Virus record (IMG/VR): IMGVR_UViG_3300027801_000087
Span: 1 to 33,429 of that record
DNA: 33,429 bases
Source: a virus
Direction: 5' to 3' (one strand)
A program made the translations under genes and the position numbers. This document shows, one piece after another, positions 26,966-33,429 of the stretch (its first letter is position 1; each line of letters starts with the position of its first letter). The notes beneath the pieces were generated by a model. That model saw nothing but the letters and a program-made list of their open reading frames with translations. It was not told where the DNA came from and did no database searches.

Positions 26966-28878
26966 TGTAACACCCTCTCTAAACTAGACATTTGTTTTTT
27001 AATATAATATAACATAGTATTTGTTTTAGGATTAATATACATTGGTTGCCCTCCGGCATCTATTCTTCCTCTCAATGGGCTTTCTCCTTTAGGGACAATA
27101 GGTTTAGCATAGTTAGAAAATTTAAGTTTCTTAGCCCTTTCGCCACTCCTAGATTCCGGTCTTCTTTCAACCCAATCTTTAAACGCATATTCTGTTGATG
27201 TAACATATGATACACTCTTTAATCTAAACACATCCCATACTTTATCTAATAGATATTTAGAGTTACCTCTAACATCAGAATCATCGTCATTAAGTAACTC
27301 TTCTCTATCTGCCTTTTCTTGGTCTGTACCATGAACTACTACTAGTTCTATTCTTAATACTCCTACCTTCTTAGGTACTAATGCTAAGTCTAATTTTTGT
27401 TTAAGTTCTCTTGAATTAATAGCACCATTTAATAAATCAATAGATACTTGGTCAGGAGTTTTCCAACTATCATTTTTAAATAATTTTTTATCTGATTGTT
27501 TACTATGTACAATAGGTAATGTCCTTCTGCTCATGTTTTCTGTTATCTTTCTTCTTGTTGTAGTTGCTTCTTTTTCTCTAAGTGCTGATTCAAATTCGGT
27601 TCTACCTACTGGTATTTTTAGATTTGATTTAAACTCTACAACATCGCTAATTAACTGTCTCTCTTTTGCGTTAAATCCTCTTTTACCTGGTATTTTACCA
27701 TCATCTATTAATGCATCATATGCATCATATGTCATTAAATTAAAGTCGGCTAACTTTTCCGCTAAATTTCCAACCTCATCCATTTGACCTTCTCTTATTC
27801 TAGCAACAACTTCTTCTGCATCCATATCACCACTAGTTACTTCATCTTCATACTTAAATTCGCCATCAGCAAGTAATGCATTCCAAGCAAGTTTAAGATT
27901 TAATTCCTCTAATGTGTCTTCTTCTTCAGAAGATAAAGGATAGTCAGAATGAGGCTTATATGATACTACTTCTCTATAATTATACTCTTCATCTTCCGAT
28001 ATACCAAATTTTTTATTATCTATACTATCTGGTATATCTAAAAATTCGTTTTTTATTATTAACTCTAGTGATTTTTTAACCTTGTTTGCCCTTGCCATTG
28101 CTTCAGCCAATGCTTCGTCTGTGTTAGTATTGGACTTGGGTTTTTTAGTTTTTGAGTTTTTTGAACCCCTTAGAACTTCAGGCGTTATCCCCGCTTCCAT
28201 AAATAATTTATTAAATACACCTTTGAAATCAATGTTAATTTCATACGTCTGCTCTTGAACAGTACTTTTGTTTCTTGCATTAGGCAATTCTATTTGTGTA
28301 CTTACTGGATTACTAACTACTACTTTCGTAAAATCATCTATTGAGTTTAATGCCTCAGTATATTTTGCCCCTTTATCTGCTGCTTGCCATATCTTTTTGC
28401 TTTCTATTCCTTTAGTATGTGCAGATAGTAAATGGTCTGTACCTAATTCATTATTGACTTCTGATAATTTGACACTCTTACCTTCATCTAATAATCCTTG
28501 CTTTAGTGCTCTATCTATCTGAGTATAATCACCCACATATTTTTTTAAATGAATCAATAATTCTTCTGCTGTTAAATCTTTAATAGCATCCCAAGCATAC
28601 TTTATGTGTTGCCTATATTCCTCTTCATCGAATTCTATATCTTTATCTGTTTCAGATATTTTATTCATAAACCCAGGCTTTAAAAAATAAGTTAGGTTAT
28701 CCTCTATCTCATTATAATTATTATCACTAAATGGGGATGATAGATACTTTAACATTAGAATAAATAGAGGGTGGTTTGAAGCATCCCCTGATTTCATACT
28801 ATCTTCAAGTTCTATAACTTGGTTTACTGTGTAGTCTCTTCTATCATACCTAATAGTTTCGGGGATAGTAATCGTCAT
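26962..28878 (-). CDS. Unrecognised charged 638-residue structural-operon protein
   Basis: I do not recognise this protein. It is hydrophilic, mostly helical, acidic in its first two thirds and basic toward its end. Visible pieces are an opening TITIPETIRYDRRDYTVNQV, a low-complexity basic patch near residue 235 (SKNSKTKKPKSNTNTDEALA), a helical acidic stretch (YPLSSEEEDTLEELNLKLAW) and a C-terminal RGRIDAGGQPMYINPKTNTM segment that looks like a zinc-free beta hairpin. No membrane segment or signal peptide is seen. Its place just before the head-tail adaptor makes a virion or head-assembly role likely. A portal was considered but no portal pattern is apparent. The ATG has GAGGGG upstream. Confidence 0.6.
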   Translation of the reverse strand: MTITIPETIRYDRRDYTVNQVIELEDSMKSGDASNHPLFILMLKYLSSPFSDNNYNEIEDNLTYFLKPGFMNKISETDKDIEFDEEEYRQHIKYAWDAIKDLTAEELLIHLKKYVGDYTQIDRALKQGLLDEGKSVKLSEVNNELGTDHLLSAHTKGIESKKIWQAADKGAKYTEALNSIDDFTKVVVSNPVSTQIELPNARNKSTVQEQTYEINIDFKGVFNKLFMEAGITPEVLRGSKNSKTKKPKSNTNTDEALAEAMARANKVKKSLELIIKNEFLDIPDSIDNKKFGISEDEEYNYREVVSYKPHSDYPLSSEEEDTLEELNLKLAWNALLADGEFKYEDEVTSGDMDAEEVVARIREGQMDEVGNLAEKLADFNLMTYDAYDALIDDGKIPGKRGFNAKERQLISDVVEFKSNLKIPVGRTEFESALREKEATTTRRKITENMSRRTLPIVHSKQSDKKLFKNDSWKTPDQVSIDLLNGAINSRELKQKLDLALVPKKVGVLRIELVVVHGTDQEKADREELLNDDDSDVRGNSKYLLDKVWDVFRLKSVSYVTSTEYAFKDWVERRPESRSGERAKKLKFSNYAKPIVPKGESPLRGRIDAGGQPMYINPKTNTMLYYIKKQMSSLERVLQ

Positions 28879-28887
28879 CTAAACCCC

Positions 28888-29643
28888 TCATGCTAACCAT
28901 GCCGCCCATGCAGCACCTTTAGATATCATTTTACCTAAACCAAGACCACTTCCTGGTGGTGTATAACTTGGCTGTCCTGTTGCAGGGTCAATCCAGTAAG
29001 CGTTACCCATAGTGTCATAACCACTAGGGGCTACTGGAAAACCTGATGGATTGTTCATGGCATTTTGTTGTTGCATCATCATATTGTTTGCTTGTACCAT
29101 TGGATTGCCACCAGTAATTTGTGAAGGGTTCATTCCTCCACCATTAGGTGCACCCATACCTTGTTGAGGTAGTGCCTGTTGTTGATATTGTTGTTGATAT
29201 TGTTGTGTTGGTTGCTGATATTGTGCTTGTGGGGGGACAGCAGGATTAAACCCTTGAGTTTCTAAATACTGTTGTCTAGCCATTTTTCTTTGAACTATAA
29301 CTTCTGTATTAACAGCAGCAGCAAGTAAAGTTTGTACATCTAAAGTTATGTTAGCCTCAGTAACTGCTTCATATGCTCTTAAGCAATCTGTGTGAATTAT
29401 CATTTCTCCACTTGCTCCCTGTGTTAATTTTAACTGTGCAAGTAATTGGCTAACTACTCTTTCACAAGTGTCTTCCATAAGTTTTTCTAATGCCATTAAG
29501 AAGCCTTCTCCATGATATTCAAAGAATTCTTCTACATGATTAGTTTGTAAAGTTAATAGATTATTGGTTGCCTTAAAGTTAGCAGCAGCCTGTGCATCTA
29601 TTGCTTGCACTATATTGTTGTTGCTAGTTCCTAATAATCCCAT
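28888..29643 (-). CDS. Q-rich low-complexity protein
   Basis: This 251-residue protein has a helical, non-repetitive first 140 residues (VEEFFEYHGEGFLMALEKLM, then ERVVSQLLAQLKLTQGAS) and a disordered second half with repeated QQYQQ units, Met/Asn/Gly-rich stretches and a WIDPATGQPSY segment, ending in a hydrophobic GKMISKGAAWAAWLA. I chose ATG 29643, just after the TAA of the previous gene and preceded by AAGGAG. The preceding membrane protein also has a short Q/N-rich tail, so the two may share an assembly. No family is recognised; a scaffold-like or internal virion role is possible. Confidence 0.6.
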   Translation of the reverse strand: MGLLGTSNNNIVQAIDAQAAANFKATNNLLTLQTNHVEEFFEYHGEGFLMALEKLMEDTCERVVSQLLAQLKLTQGASGEMIIHTDCLRAYEAVTEANITLDVQTLLAAAVNTEVIVQRKMARQQYLETQGFNPAVPPQAQYQQPTQQYQQQYQQQALPQQGMGAPNGGGMNPSQITGGNPMVQANNMMMQQQNAMNNPSGFPVAPSGYDTMGNAYWIDPATGQPSYTPPGSGLGLGKMISKGAAWAAWLA

Positions 29644-29644
29644 T

Positions 29645-30343
29645 TTATTCAACTCCTTCTTCAAACATGGCTGCTATTGACTGTTGGACTGCTGCCTGTG
29701 GTTTAATTGTTGTCCCTTCTGTCATTAGTGCCAGTACTCTGTTATTAATTGCATGGCTTTCCATTGTTATTCTAAATAGTTCATCCTCTGCGGTCTCAAC
29801 TGACATTTGAGGTGGGCGTATTGTCCAACCTCTAGCAGATAATGTTTCGATATCTGATTGCCTTAATGAAGTTAGTGGCCCAGAGGCTAATATGTTAGGC
29901 ACTCTTGGTTTAGGAATATATGCACTAAATGATAGTCCATGTTCTTCTGCTATCATTTGTTGCTCTAGCATTTCATATTGTTTATGCAATTGAGAATGCT
30001 TTTCACAATATGTACCTCTCATTGGATATCCTTTCTTTACTTTGTGTAAAGGAATGGAAGGTCTACCTGGGTCTGATGCTTCCCACATCTTATGAGTACC
30101 ACATATTACACATCTATCTCTAGTATTGAATTTAAATCCATAAGGAAGTTTGAACATAGATTTCTTTTCTGGCCATAAAATATTAACCATTTCTTTCATT
30201 TGTTTTTTAGGTTTAGTACTCTTGTAATCATATTTCATTACTGAACCAGGTGCTCTAGCATACTTTGTTGGTGGTAAAAATGAATTAGCCACAGTTGCAT
30301 TACTTGCTCCGATTAAACTTGGGGGTTGGTATGTCATTGTCAT
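29645..30343 (-). CDS. Zinc-finger-like protein
   Basis: This 232-residue protein has a candidate metal site: C78-x2-C81 (CVICGTH) and C113-x2-H116 (TYCEKH), separated by 31 residues; H84 and H100 lie between. The pattern suggests a zinc finger that stabilises a small fold or binds nucleic acid or protein. The N-terminus is Pro/Ser-rich (PPSLIGASNATVANSFLPP) and basic (KSTKPKKQMKEM). After the finger comes a helix (HSQLHKQYEMLEQQMIAEE) and a segment LRQSDIETLSARGWTIRPP. I chose ATG 30343 because AAGGAGATGAATAAT precedes it; an upstream ATG at 30379 would lie inside the coding frame of the microprotein. No family is recognised. Confidence 0.65.
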   Translation of the reverse strand: MTMTYQPPSLIGASNATVANSFLPPTKYARAPGSVMKYDYKSTKPKKQMKEMVNILWPEKKSMFKLPYGFKFNTRDRCVICGTHKMWEASDPGRPSIPLHKVKKGYPMRGTYCEKHSQLHKQYEMLEQQMIAEEHGLSFSAYIPKPRVPNILASGPLTSLRQSDIETLSARGWTIRPPQMSVETAEDELFRITMESHAINNRVLALMTEGTTIKPQAAVQQSIAAMFEEGVE

Positions 30344-30348
30344 ATTAT

Positions 30349-30435
30349 TCATCTCCTTTGGCAAACAATACAAGAACATATTGTTAAAACATAGTTATTT
30401 TGCGAGCAGTTATCTGTTATTAATTGTGTATTCAT
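30349..30435 (-). CDS. 28-residue Cys-rich microprotein
   Basis: A tiny frame reads MNTQLITDNCSQNNY, then VLTICSCIVCQRR, with Cys at 10, 20, 22 and 25 (CxCxxC). Its start ATG is 8 bases after AGGTGA, and that site overlaps the TAG of the GTPase gene (TAGGTGA), while its own TGA overlaps the ribosome binding site of the zinc-finger gene. This tight coupling is the main evidence that it is translated. The cysteines could bind a metal or form disulphides. It might instead act only as a leader that links translation of the GTPase and zinc-finger genes. Confidence 0.55.
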   Translation of the reverse strand: MNTQLITDNCSQNNYVLTICSCIVCQRR

Positions 30436-30445
30436 TTTTTTTCAC

Positions 30446-31114
30446 CTAGTAGTCTTCTATCATTGTTGTTATTCCTCTATATACCATTTCCGATTCTGAT
30501 TTTGCACTTATTATATATTTATGTGTTGGTATTCCTCTATCATTTAATCTCTGCATTCCATCTTGAAACGCTTCAAATATAGGGTGTTTTTGTATGTCAT
30601 TATATTGGTATGTGTCTTTCCATAAGTCAAACTTATTCGCCCAAACTCCAACTGCTATTGGGTAGTCATTTGGTTTCTTTTTATTTCGTTTATTTATAAC
30701 ATCCCAATGTTTTGAAGTTATACAATCTACTAAAAATTTCCAACACAGTTGTTGCTCTATGTCTATGTGCTTGGCTAAATGTCTATCATCAATCATAAAA
30801 ATAATATATCTTACTTTTCTATTTTTCATGTCTATTAGCCAGTCGCCCCAGTATAATGATTCACCTCCTATGTCTGATGTTTTTATTGTATGTGTGTCCC
30901 CATCTATTTTAATCGTTTTTCTTAGTGCTTTATGTGCTCCAACAGTTCTCTGTTTAATTATTGGTACATCTCCTCTAGTTCTTAATTGATGGTGTAGTGT
31001 TGTTTTACCTACTTTTGTTGCTCCATAAACACCAAATGCATGGGGGTTTATTTTTTTCCAAAATGAAGAAATCTGTTCTACAATTATTATTGCAAAACCC
31101 GCCATTACCGACAT
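30446..31114 (-). CDS. Ras/Arf-like small GTPase
   Basis: This 222-residue protein has the canonical small GTPase motifs: G1 GATKVGKTT (residues 31-39), a G2 candidate T57 in QRTVG, G3 DIGGE (81-85), G4 NKFD (160-163) and G5 ISAKS (202-206). The GKTT P-loop and the DxGG form recall Arf, SRP-receptor-beta and Rag families more than translational GTPases. Where Arf has Gln after DVGG this protein has Glu (E85), which may lower or alter hydrolysis. The N-terminus (VMAGFAIIIVEQISSFWKKI) is hydrophobic then amphipathic, a possible membrane anchor. Upstream lie two membrane-protein genes, and GAGGAAT before the ATG overlaps the stop of the nearer one. GTP binding is well supported; partner and role are unknown. 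Confidence 0.85.
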   Translation of the reverse strand: MSVMAGFAIIIVEQISSFWKKINPHAFGVYGATKVGKTTLHHQLRTRGDVPIIKQRTVGAHKALRKTIKIDGDTHTIKTSDIGGESLYWGDWLIDMKNRKVRYIIFMIDDRHLAKHIDIEQQLCWKFLVDCITSKHWDVINKRNKKKPNDYPIAVGVWANKFDLWKDTYQYNDIQKHPIFEAFQDGMQRLNDRGIPTHKYIISAKSESEMVYRGITTMIEDY

Positions 31115-31123
31115 AAATATTCC

Positions 31124-31348
31124 TCAGAATAGATGGTGATAGAAACTCCAAAAGCCCTCCCATAGTTCAGAATATATGTTTACCCCAAACACAGGAAGTA
31201 GATGGCCTAACATAAATCCAGACACTGTTGATATTATTCCCCAAAAATAAAACCTTGCACGTAAAAACCATACATCTGCTGAATGCGCTCTTTGCATATC
31301 ATATGCTAGAGCAGTCTCATCCATTCCAAATGCTATGGCTTCCAACAT
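31124..31348 (-). CDS. Small single-pass membrane protein next to the GTPase
   Basis: This 74-residue protein has one clear hydrophobic segment (residues 33-54, FYFWGIISTVSGFMLGHLLPVF), an amphipathic N-terminal stretch with charged residues (MDETALAYDMQRAHSADVW) and an aromatic tail (ELWEGFWSFYHHLF). The ATG follows AAGTGATTTT, and its TGA overlaps the GTPase ribosome binding site, so the two are translationally coupled. It could be a GTPase receptor or anchor, a holin-like protein, or a virion membrane component. No family recognised. Confidence 0.65.
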   Translation of the reverse strand: MLEAIAFGMDETALAYDMQRAHSADVWFLRARFYFWGIISTVSGFMLGHLLPVFGVNIYSELWEGFWSFYHHLF

Positions 31349-31356
31349 AAAATCAC

Positions 31357-31770
31357 TTACTGTTCAAGCCTTGCCAGAAAGGAAGGCTTAATCTCCTGTT
31401 GGTTAACTTGGACTGTACCTGTTGTTGGTAACTGTGGTGACATGTTATAACCCCACTGTTGGTTATACTGTTGTAGACTAGTTCTTACTCTTTCTCTCTG
31501 TTGTTCATCTCTGGCTCTCTTAGCCCAATATGATGCTATCTTTCTATCTAATAACGTCATTTCTATATAGTCATTTAATACTAAATCAAACACTGCTTTC
31601 ATTACAAGTATTCCTCCAATAGTCATCAATCCGAAAACTACTGCATGAGCATAATGAGAGAATGCAAGCAGACTCCCGAACTCAGCGTAAAAGAATACAT
31701 TTACTCCACATATTGCTCCTACGAACAATATAGTCATCACTAATTTGGTATCTTTACCTAATGCTGGCAT
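31357..31770 (-). CDS. Two-pass membrane protein with Q-rich tail
   Basis: This 137-residue protein has two hydrophobic segments (residues ~10-28 and ~42-64: VMTILFVGAICGVNVFFYAE and VVFGLMTIGGILVMKAVFDL), then a charged helical region (LDRKIASYWAKRARDEQQRE) and a Gln/Asn-rich tail (QQYNQQWGYNM). The two-helix hairpin followed by a soluble helix resembles holin-like or membrane-scaffold proteins, but no family is recognised. ATG 31770 follows AGGAGAAAAAT, and only 8 bases separate it from the next gene. It likely acts with the neighbouring membrane protein and GTPase. Confidence 0.65.
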   Translation of the reverse strand: MPALGKDTKLVMTILFVGAICGVNVFFYAEFGSLLAFSHYAHAVVFGLMTIGGILVMKAVFDLVLNDYIEMTLLDRKIASYWAKRARDEQQRERVRTSLQQYNQQWGYNMSPQLPTTGTVQVNQQEIKPSFLARLEQ

Positions 31771-31781
31771 ATATTTTTCTC

Positions 31782-32096
31782 CTAGTTATATTGGGCAGAA
31801 ACTGAAACATTTATTTTCGTTCCTGCGCCACTAACTAGGATATATAATCCATCACTAATTACACAGCCATGCATATCAAAATCAAGATTTGTTTTTAATG
31901 CGCCTATATGTACTCGATGAATTAATTTACCAGAATTTGATGTTCCATCATAAAAATCTACAGTCATTGCGGCTGCTTGATTATTACTAACCTTAAATGA
32001 AACTATTTTGTTTCTACCATTCAACAGTTGTACATCCTGGTTTTCATTTGCACTAGTAAATGCGTGCATCTTAGTTGTTAATGCTCCACTACTCAT
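31782..32096 (-). CDS. Small beta-sandwich protein, possible virion surface protein
   Basis: This 104-residue protein is beta-rich, with alternating polar and hydrophobic residues (IVSFKVSNNQAAAMTVDFYD, then KLIHRVHIGALKTNLDF) and a C-terminal GLYILVSGAGTKINVSVSAQY. The form is common in marine viruses next to capsid or tail genes, where such proteins are usually of unknown function or decorate the virion. The ATG follows GGGAGGACTGATATT. Its place between the capsid genes and the membrane block suggests a capsid-associated role. No named family can be given with confidence. Confidence 0.55.
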   Translation of the reverse strand: MSSGALTTKMHAFTSANENQDVQLLNGRNKIVSFKVSNNQAAAMTVDFYDGTSNSGKLIHRVHIGALKTNLDFDMHGCVISDGLYILVSGAGTKINVSVSAQYN

Positions 32097-32139
32097 AATA
32101 TCAGTCCTCCCTCATCTAATTCACATCATGCTACACTTA

Positions 32140-32544
32140 TTAAAGTTCTGAATCTTTTAATTTCTTTTTCAGAACCATTGGTTTTGTTGCCGGTTTAACT
32201 GGTTGCTTTATTTTTAACCCCTTGCTTTCCTTTGCAATGTCCGGTACTAAACCTTTGATTTTACTGGATATTATTGCTTTTTTTGCTTTTGGTTTAAACA
32301 TTTTATCTAATGTTTCATTTAGTGTTTTACCTTTAAACTCTCTTTGTAGCCATTTGTATTGGGTACTACTGCAAGTATTGAGTGTCGCTCTATCTAAAGC
32401 ATCGAATGTAATTTTAAAATTATTATCATTTAGATAAACTAACGCAATTTTTGCATCTACGGTTACTGTTTCCTTTGGGGATATTGTACCGCCTTTAACT
32501 AAAGAACGTGAACGCTCTTTTCCTATGTATTGTAATTTTGCCAT
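32140..32544 (-). CDS. Basic head-region protein of unknown function
   Basis: This 134-residue protein has a short folded-looking N-terminal part (KLQYIGKERSRSLVKGGTIS, then KIALVYLNDNNFKITFDA) and a long Lys-rich C-terminal half (FKPKAKKAIISSKIKGLV, then KPATKPMVLKKKLKDSEL). The basic tail could contact DNA or the acidic inner capsid. I chose ATG 32544, preceded by AAGGTGAAAAAT; an ATG 13 codons upstream lacks a site. I do not recognise the family. Placement beside capsid genes suggests a head completion or internal virion protein. Confidence 0.55.
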   Translation of the reverse strand: MAKLQYIGKERSRSLVKGGTISPKETVTVDAKIALVYLNDNNFKITFDALDRATLNTCSSTQYKWLQREFKGKTLNETLDKMFKPKAKKAIISSKIKGLVPDIAKESKGLKIKQPVKPATKPMVLKKKLKDSEL

Positions 32545-32617
32545 ATTTTTCACCTTGTAAAGTCGTAACCAATGACCTCCCATCTAAGGGAGGCCAAAGG
32601 TCACATTACTACTCATT

Positions 32618-32953
32618 TCAGAGTATTCCGTAAACACGAACTCTAACCATGCCTTCATCACCAGTAGTACCGATTTGGGTAGCACCAATATTTAGGGCAA
32701 TTTTAAAACTTGTACCTGTTAAATATTCGCCAGTATCAAGAAGTACTGCTGATGCGGTGTGAGTTAATTCTTCACAACCTGTCACCAAAACAGCATTAAT
32801 ACGACTTAAGCCAAGTGAAGCAGCCGTTACGGTTACTCCTCCTGCCTCATAGGCGGTTATATCTAAACTAGCATCCACAAGATATTCATCACCATGTACT
32901 CTTGGTGTGGTCATACCTTTATGGTCTGCTAACAACTTAACTATTACTGTCAT
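32618..32953 (-). CDS. Decoration-like capsid accessory protein
   Basis: This 111-residue protein directly follows the capsid gene, the usual place for a decoration or head-stabilising protein. It is beta-rich: TVIVKLLADHKG, then GGVTVTAASLGLSRINAVL and ALNIGATQIGTTGDEGMVRV, ending VRVYGIL. ATG 32953 follows GAGGTTATTAAGT and lies 12 bases past the capsid stop; a start five codons upstream would overlap the capsid gene without a good site. Other small beta proteins of virions are possible. Confidence 0.55.
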   Translation of the reverse strand: MTVIVKLLADHKGMTTPRVHGDEYLVDASLDITAYEAGGVTVTAASLGLSRINAVLVTGCEELTHTASAVLLDTGEYLTGTSFKIALNIGATQIGTTGDEGMVRVRVYGIL

Positions 32954-32964
32954 ACTTAATAACC

Positions 32965-33429
32965 TCAAGCACTCGTTACGTTCGTAATTTTACCTTGTCC
33001 CTTAAAGAAAGAACAACCAGTTTCAGCAATTGTACGATACATTGCTTGATTACCGAGTGTTCCTACACCGAATGGGTTTCCGTTGTCAATTCCATCCTCA
33101 TAGTATTGGGTTGGTTTTAACACAGATAGCCATAGATGGTCTGTATCAAGTATAAGCAAATCGCTTAGTTTGTTTGAACCATTTCCGGTTTTAGGCATGT
33201 CTTTGCATGGTATCAAAGGTATATCGTAGTAAGTAGCAACTCTAAATCCTACTTCTGTACCTTTTACTCCACGAACTCCGCCATGTGTTGGTATTATTTC
33301 TTTACGGTCTAAGAATCTTTCTTGACTTTGTAGCAAGTCACCTAGATGCTGAATAGTATCATATCCAGTTAAGATAACTTTTGGGCTACCGCCATTTTCT
33401 CTTAGTGACCTTAACATAGCGTTAAGTAT
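32965..33429 (-). CDS. Major capsid protein, HK97-like, C-terminal part (5' end outside window)
   Basis: The frame runs in from the right edge without a start and gives the last ~154 residues. Features that fit an HK97-fold capsid are the helix-rich start of the fragment (ILNAMLRSLRENGGSPKVIL), then the HLGDLLQSQERFLDRKEI spine-like helix, a beta region (GFRVATYYDIPLIPC), SDLLILDTDHLWLSVLKP, and a C-terminal AMYRTIAETGCSFFKGQGKI. That ending, with 'Y.T...C....GKI' style, is common in capsid proteins of tailed archaeal and bacterial viruses. Gene position, before small virion proteins and tail genes, agrees. The call is from pattern, not a search; the rest of the gene and probably protease and portal lie beyond the right edge. 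Confidence 0.7.
   Translation of the reverse strand: MLNAMLRSLRENGGSPKVILTGYDTIQHLGDLLQSQERFLDRKEIIPTHGGVRGVKGTEVGFRVATYYDIPLIPCKDMPKTGNGSNKLSDLLILDTDHLWLSVLKPTQYYEDGIDNGNPFGVGTLGNQAMYRTIAETGCSFFKGQGKITNVTSA

Noticed and set aside
26962-28878. The 638-residue protein considered as the portal
   Set aside because: Its size fits, but it lacks portal-like helices and clip/stem patterns that I could recognise and contains a basic low-complexity patch; it also lies after, not before, the capsid gene.
1-33429. tRNA, rRNA, insertion sequence or integrase site
   Set aside because: No cloverleaf, rRNA signature, transposase motif or terminal inverted repeat was noticed by eye on either strand.

Overview
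The window is AT-rich and almost wholly coding. It carries most of the virion-structure operon of a tailed, HK97-type virus or provirus. Every convincing gene from the right edge to position 147 is on the minus strand, with overlaps (ATGA, TAATG) or gaps of a few tens of bases, so the block reads as one long leftward operon. Only a fragment at positions 3-122, running in from the left edge, reads rightward; it converges on the operon end.

Read in transcription order (right to left), the layout is as follows. (1) Head: the C-terminal part of a probable HK97-fold major capsid protein, a small beta-rich decoration-like protein, a basic protein and a second small beta protein. (2) An unusual accessory block: two small membrane proteins, a Ras/Arf-type small GTPase with G1-G5 motifs recognisable, a 28-residue Cys-rich microprotein, a zinc-finger-like protein, a Q-rich protein and a 638-residue charged protein of unknown role. 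(3) Connector and tail: head-tail adaptor, small helical protein, tail terminator-like protein, a 725-residue tail tube protein carrying an inserted domain, a 44-codon ORF, a tail assembly chaperone pair joined by an apparent -1 frameshift, and a short tape measure protein. (4) Tail tip: a Dit-position protein, a LamG-type protein interrupted by repeat modules, a 2444-residue hub-like protein, a fibre-joining protein and a 2903-residue repetitive fibre. (5) A small tail-fibre-assembly-like protein and a candidate cysteine hydrolase. No sheath gene is recognisable, and the gene order (tape measure, Dit position, hub, fibres) suggests a long non-contractile tail (inference). Terminase, portal, maturation protease and replication genes are not seen; the first three probably lie beyond the right edge.

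Host: many start codons are preceded by GGTGA or GTGAT rather than AGGAG alone. GTGAT pairs with the AUCAC end of the 16S 3' terminus, a style common in archaea. Together with the Arf-like GTPase this makes an archaeal host plausible, but the fibre repeats (VGLGNV.., NTAKTGIT..) are of a type well known from marine bacterial phages. The host call is therefore an inference. The low-GC, Asn/Thr/Ser-rich proteins resemble marine viruses.

How the genes work together: the capsid genes build the head; the adaptor and terminator join it to a tube of the 725-residue protein; the frameshifted chaperone and tape measure set tail assembly and length; the hub, LamG protein and fibre form a very large adhesive tail tip. 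The GTPase and membrane-protein block, lodged between capsid and connector genes, has no standard role in this assembly line and is the most novel part of the window.
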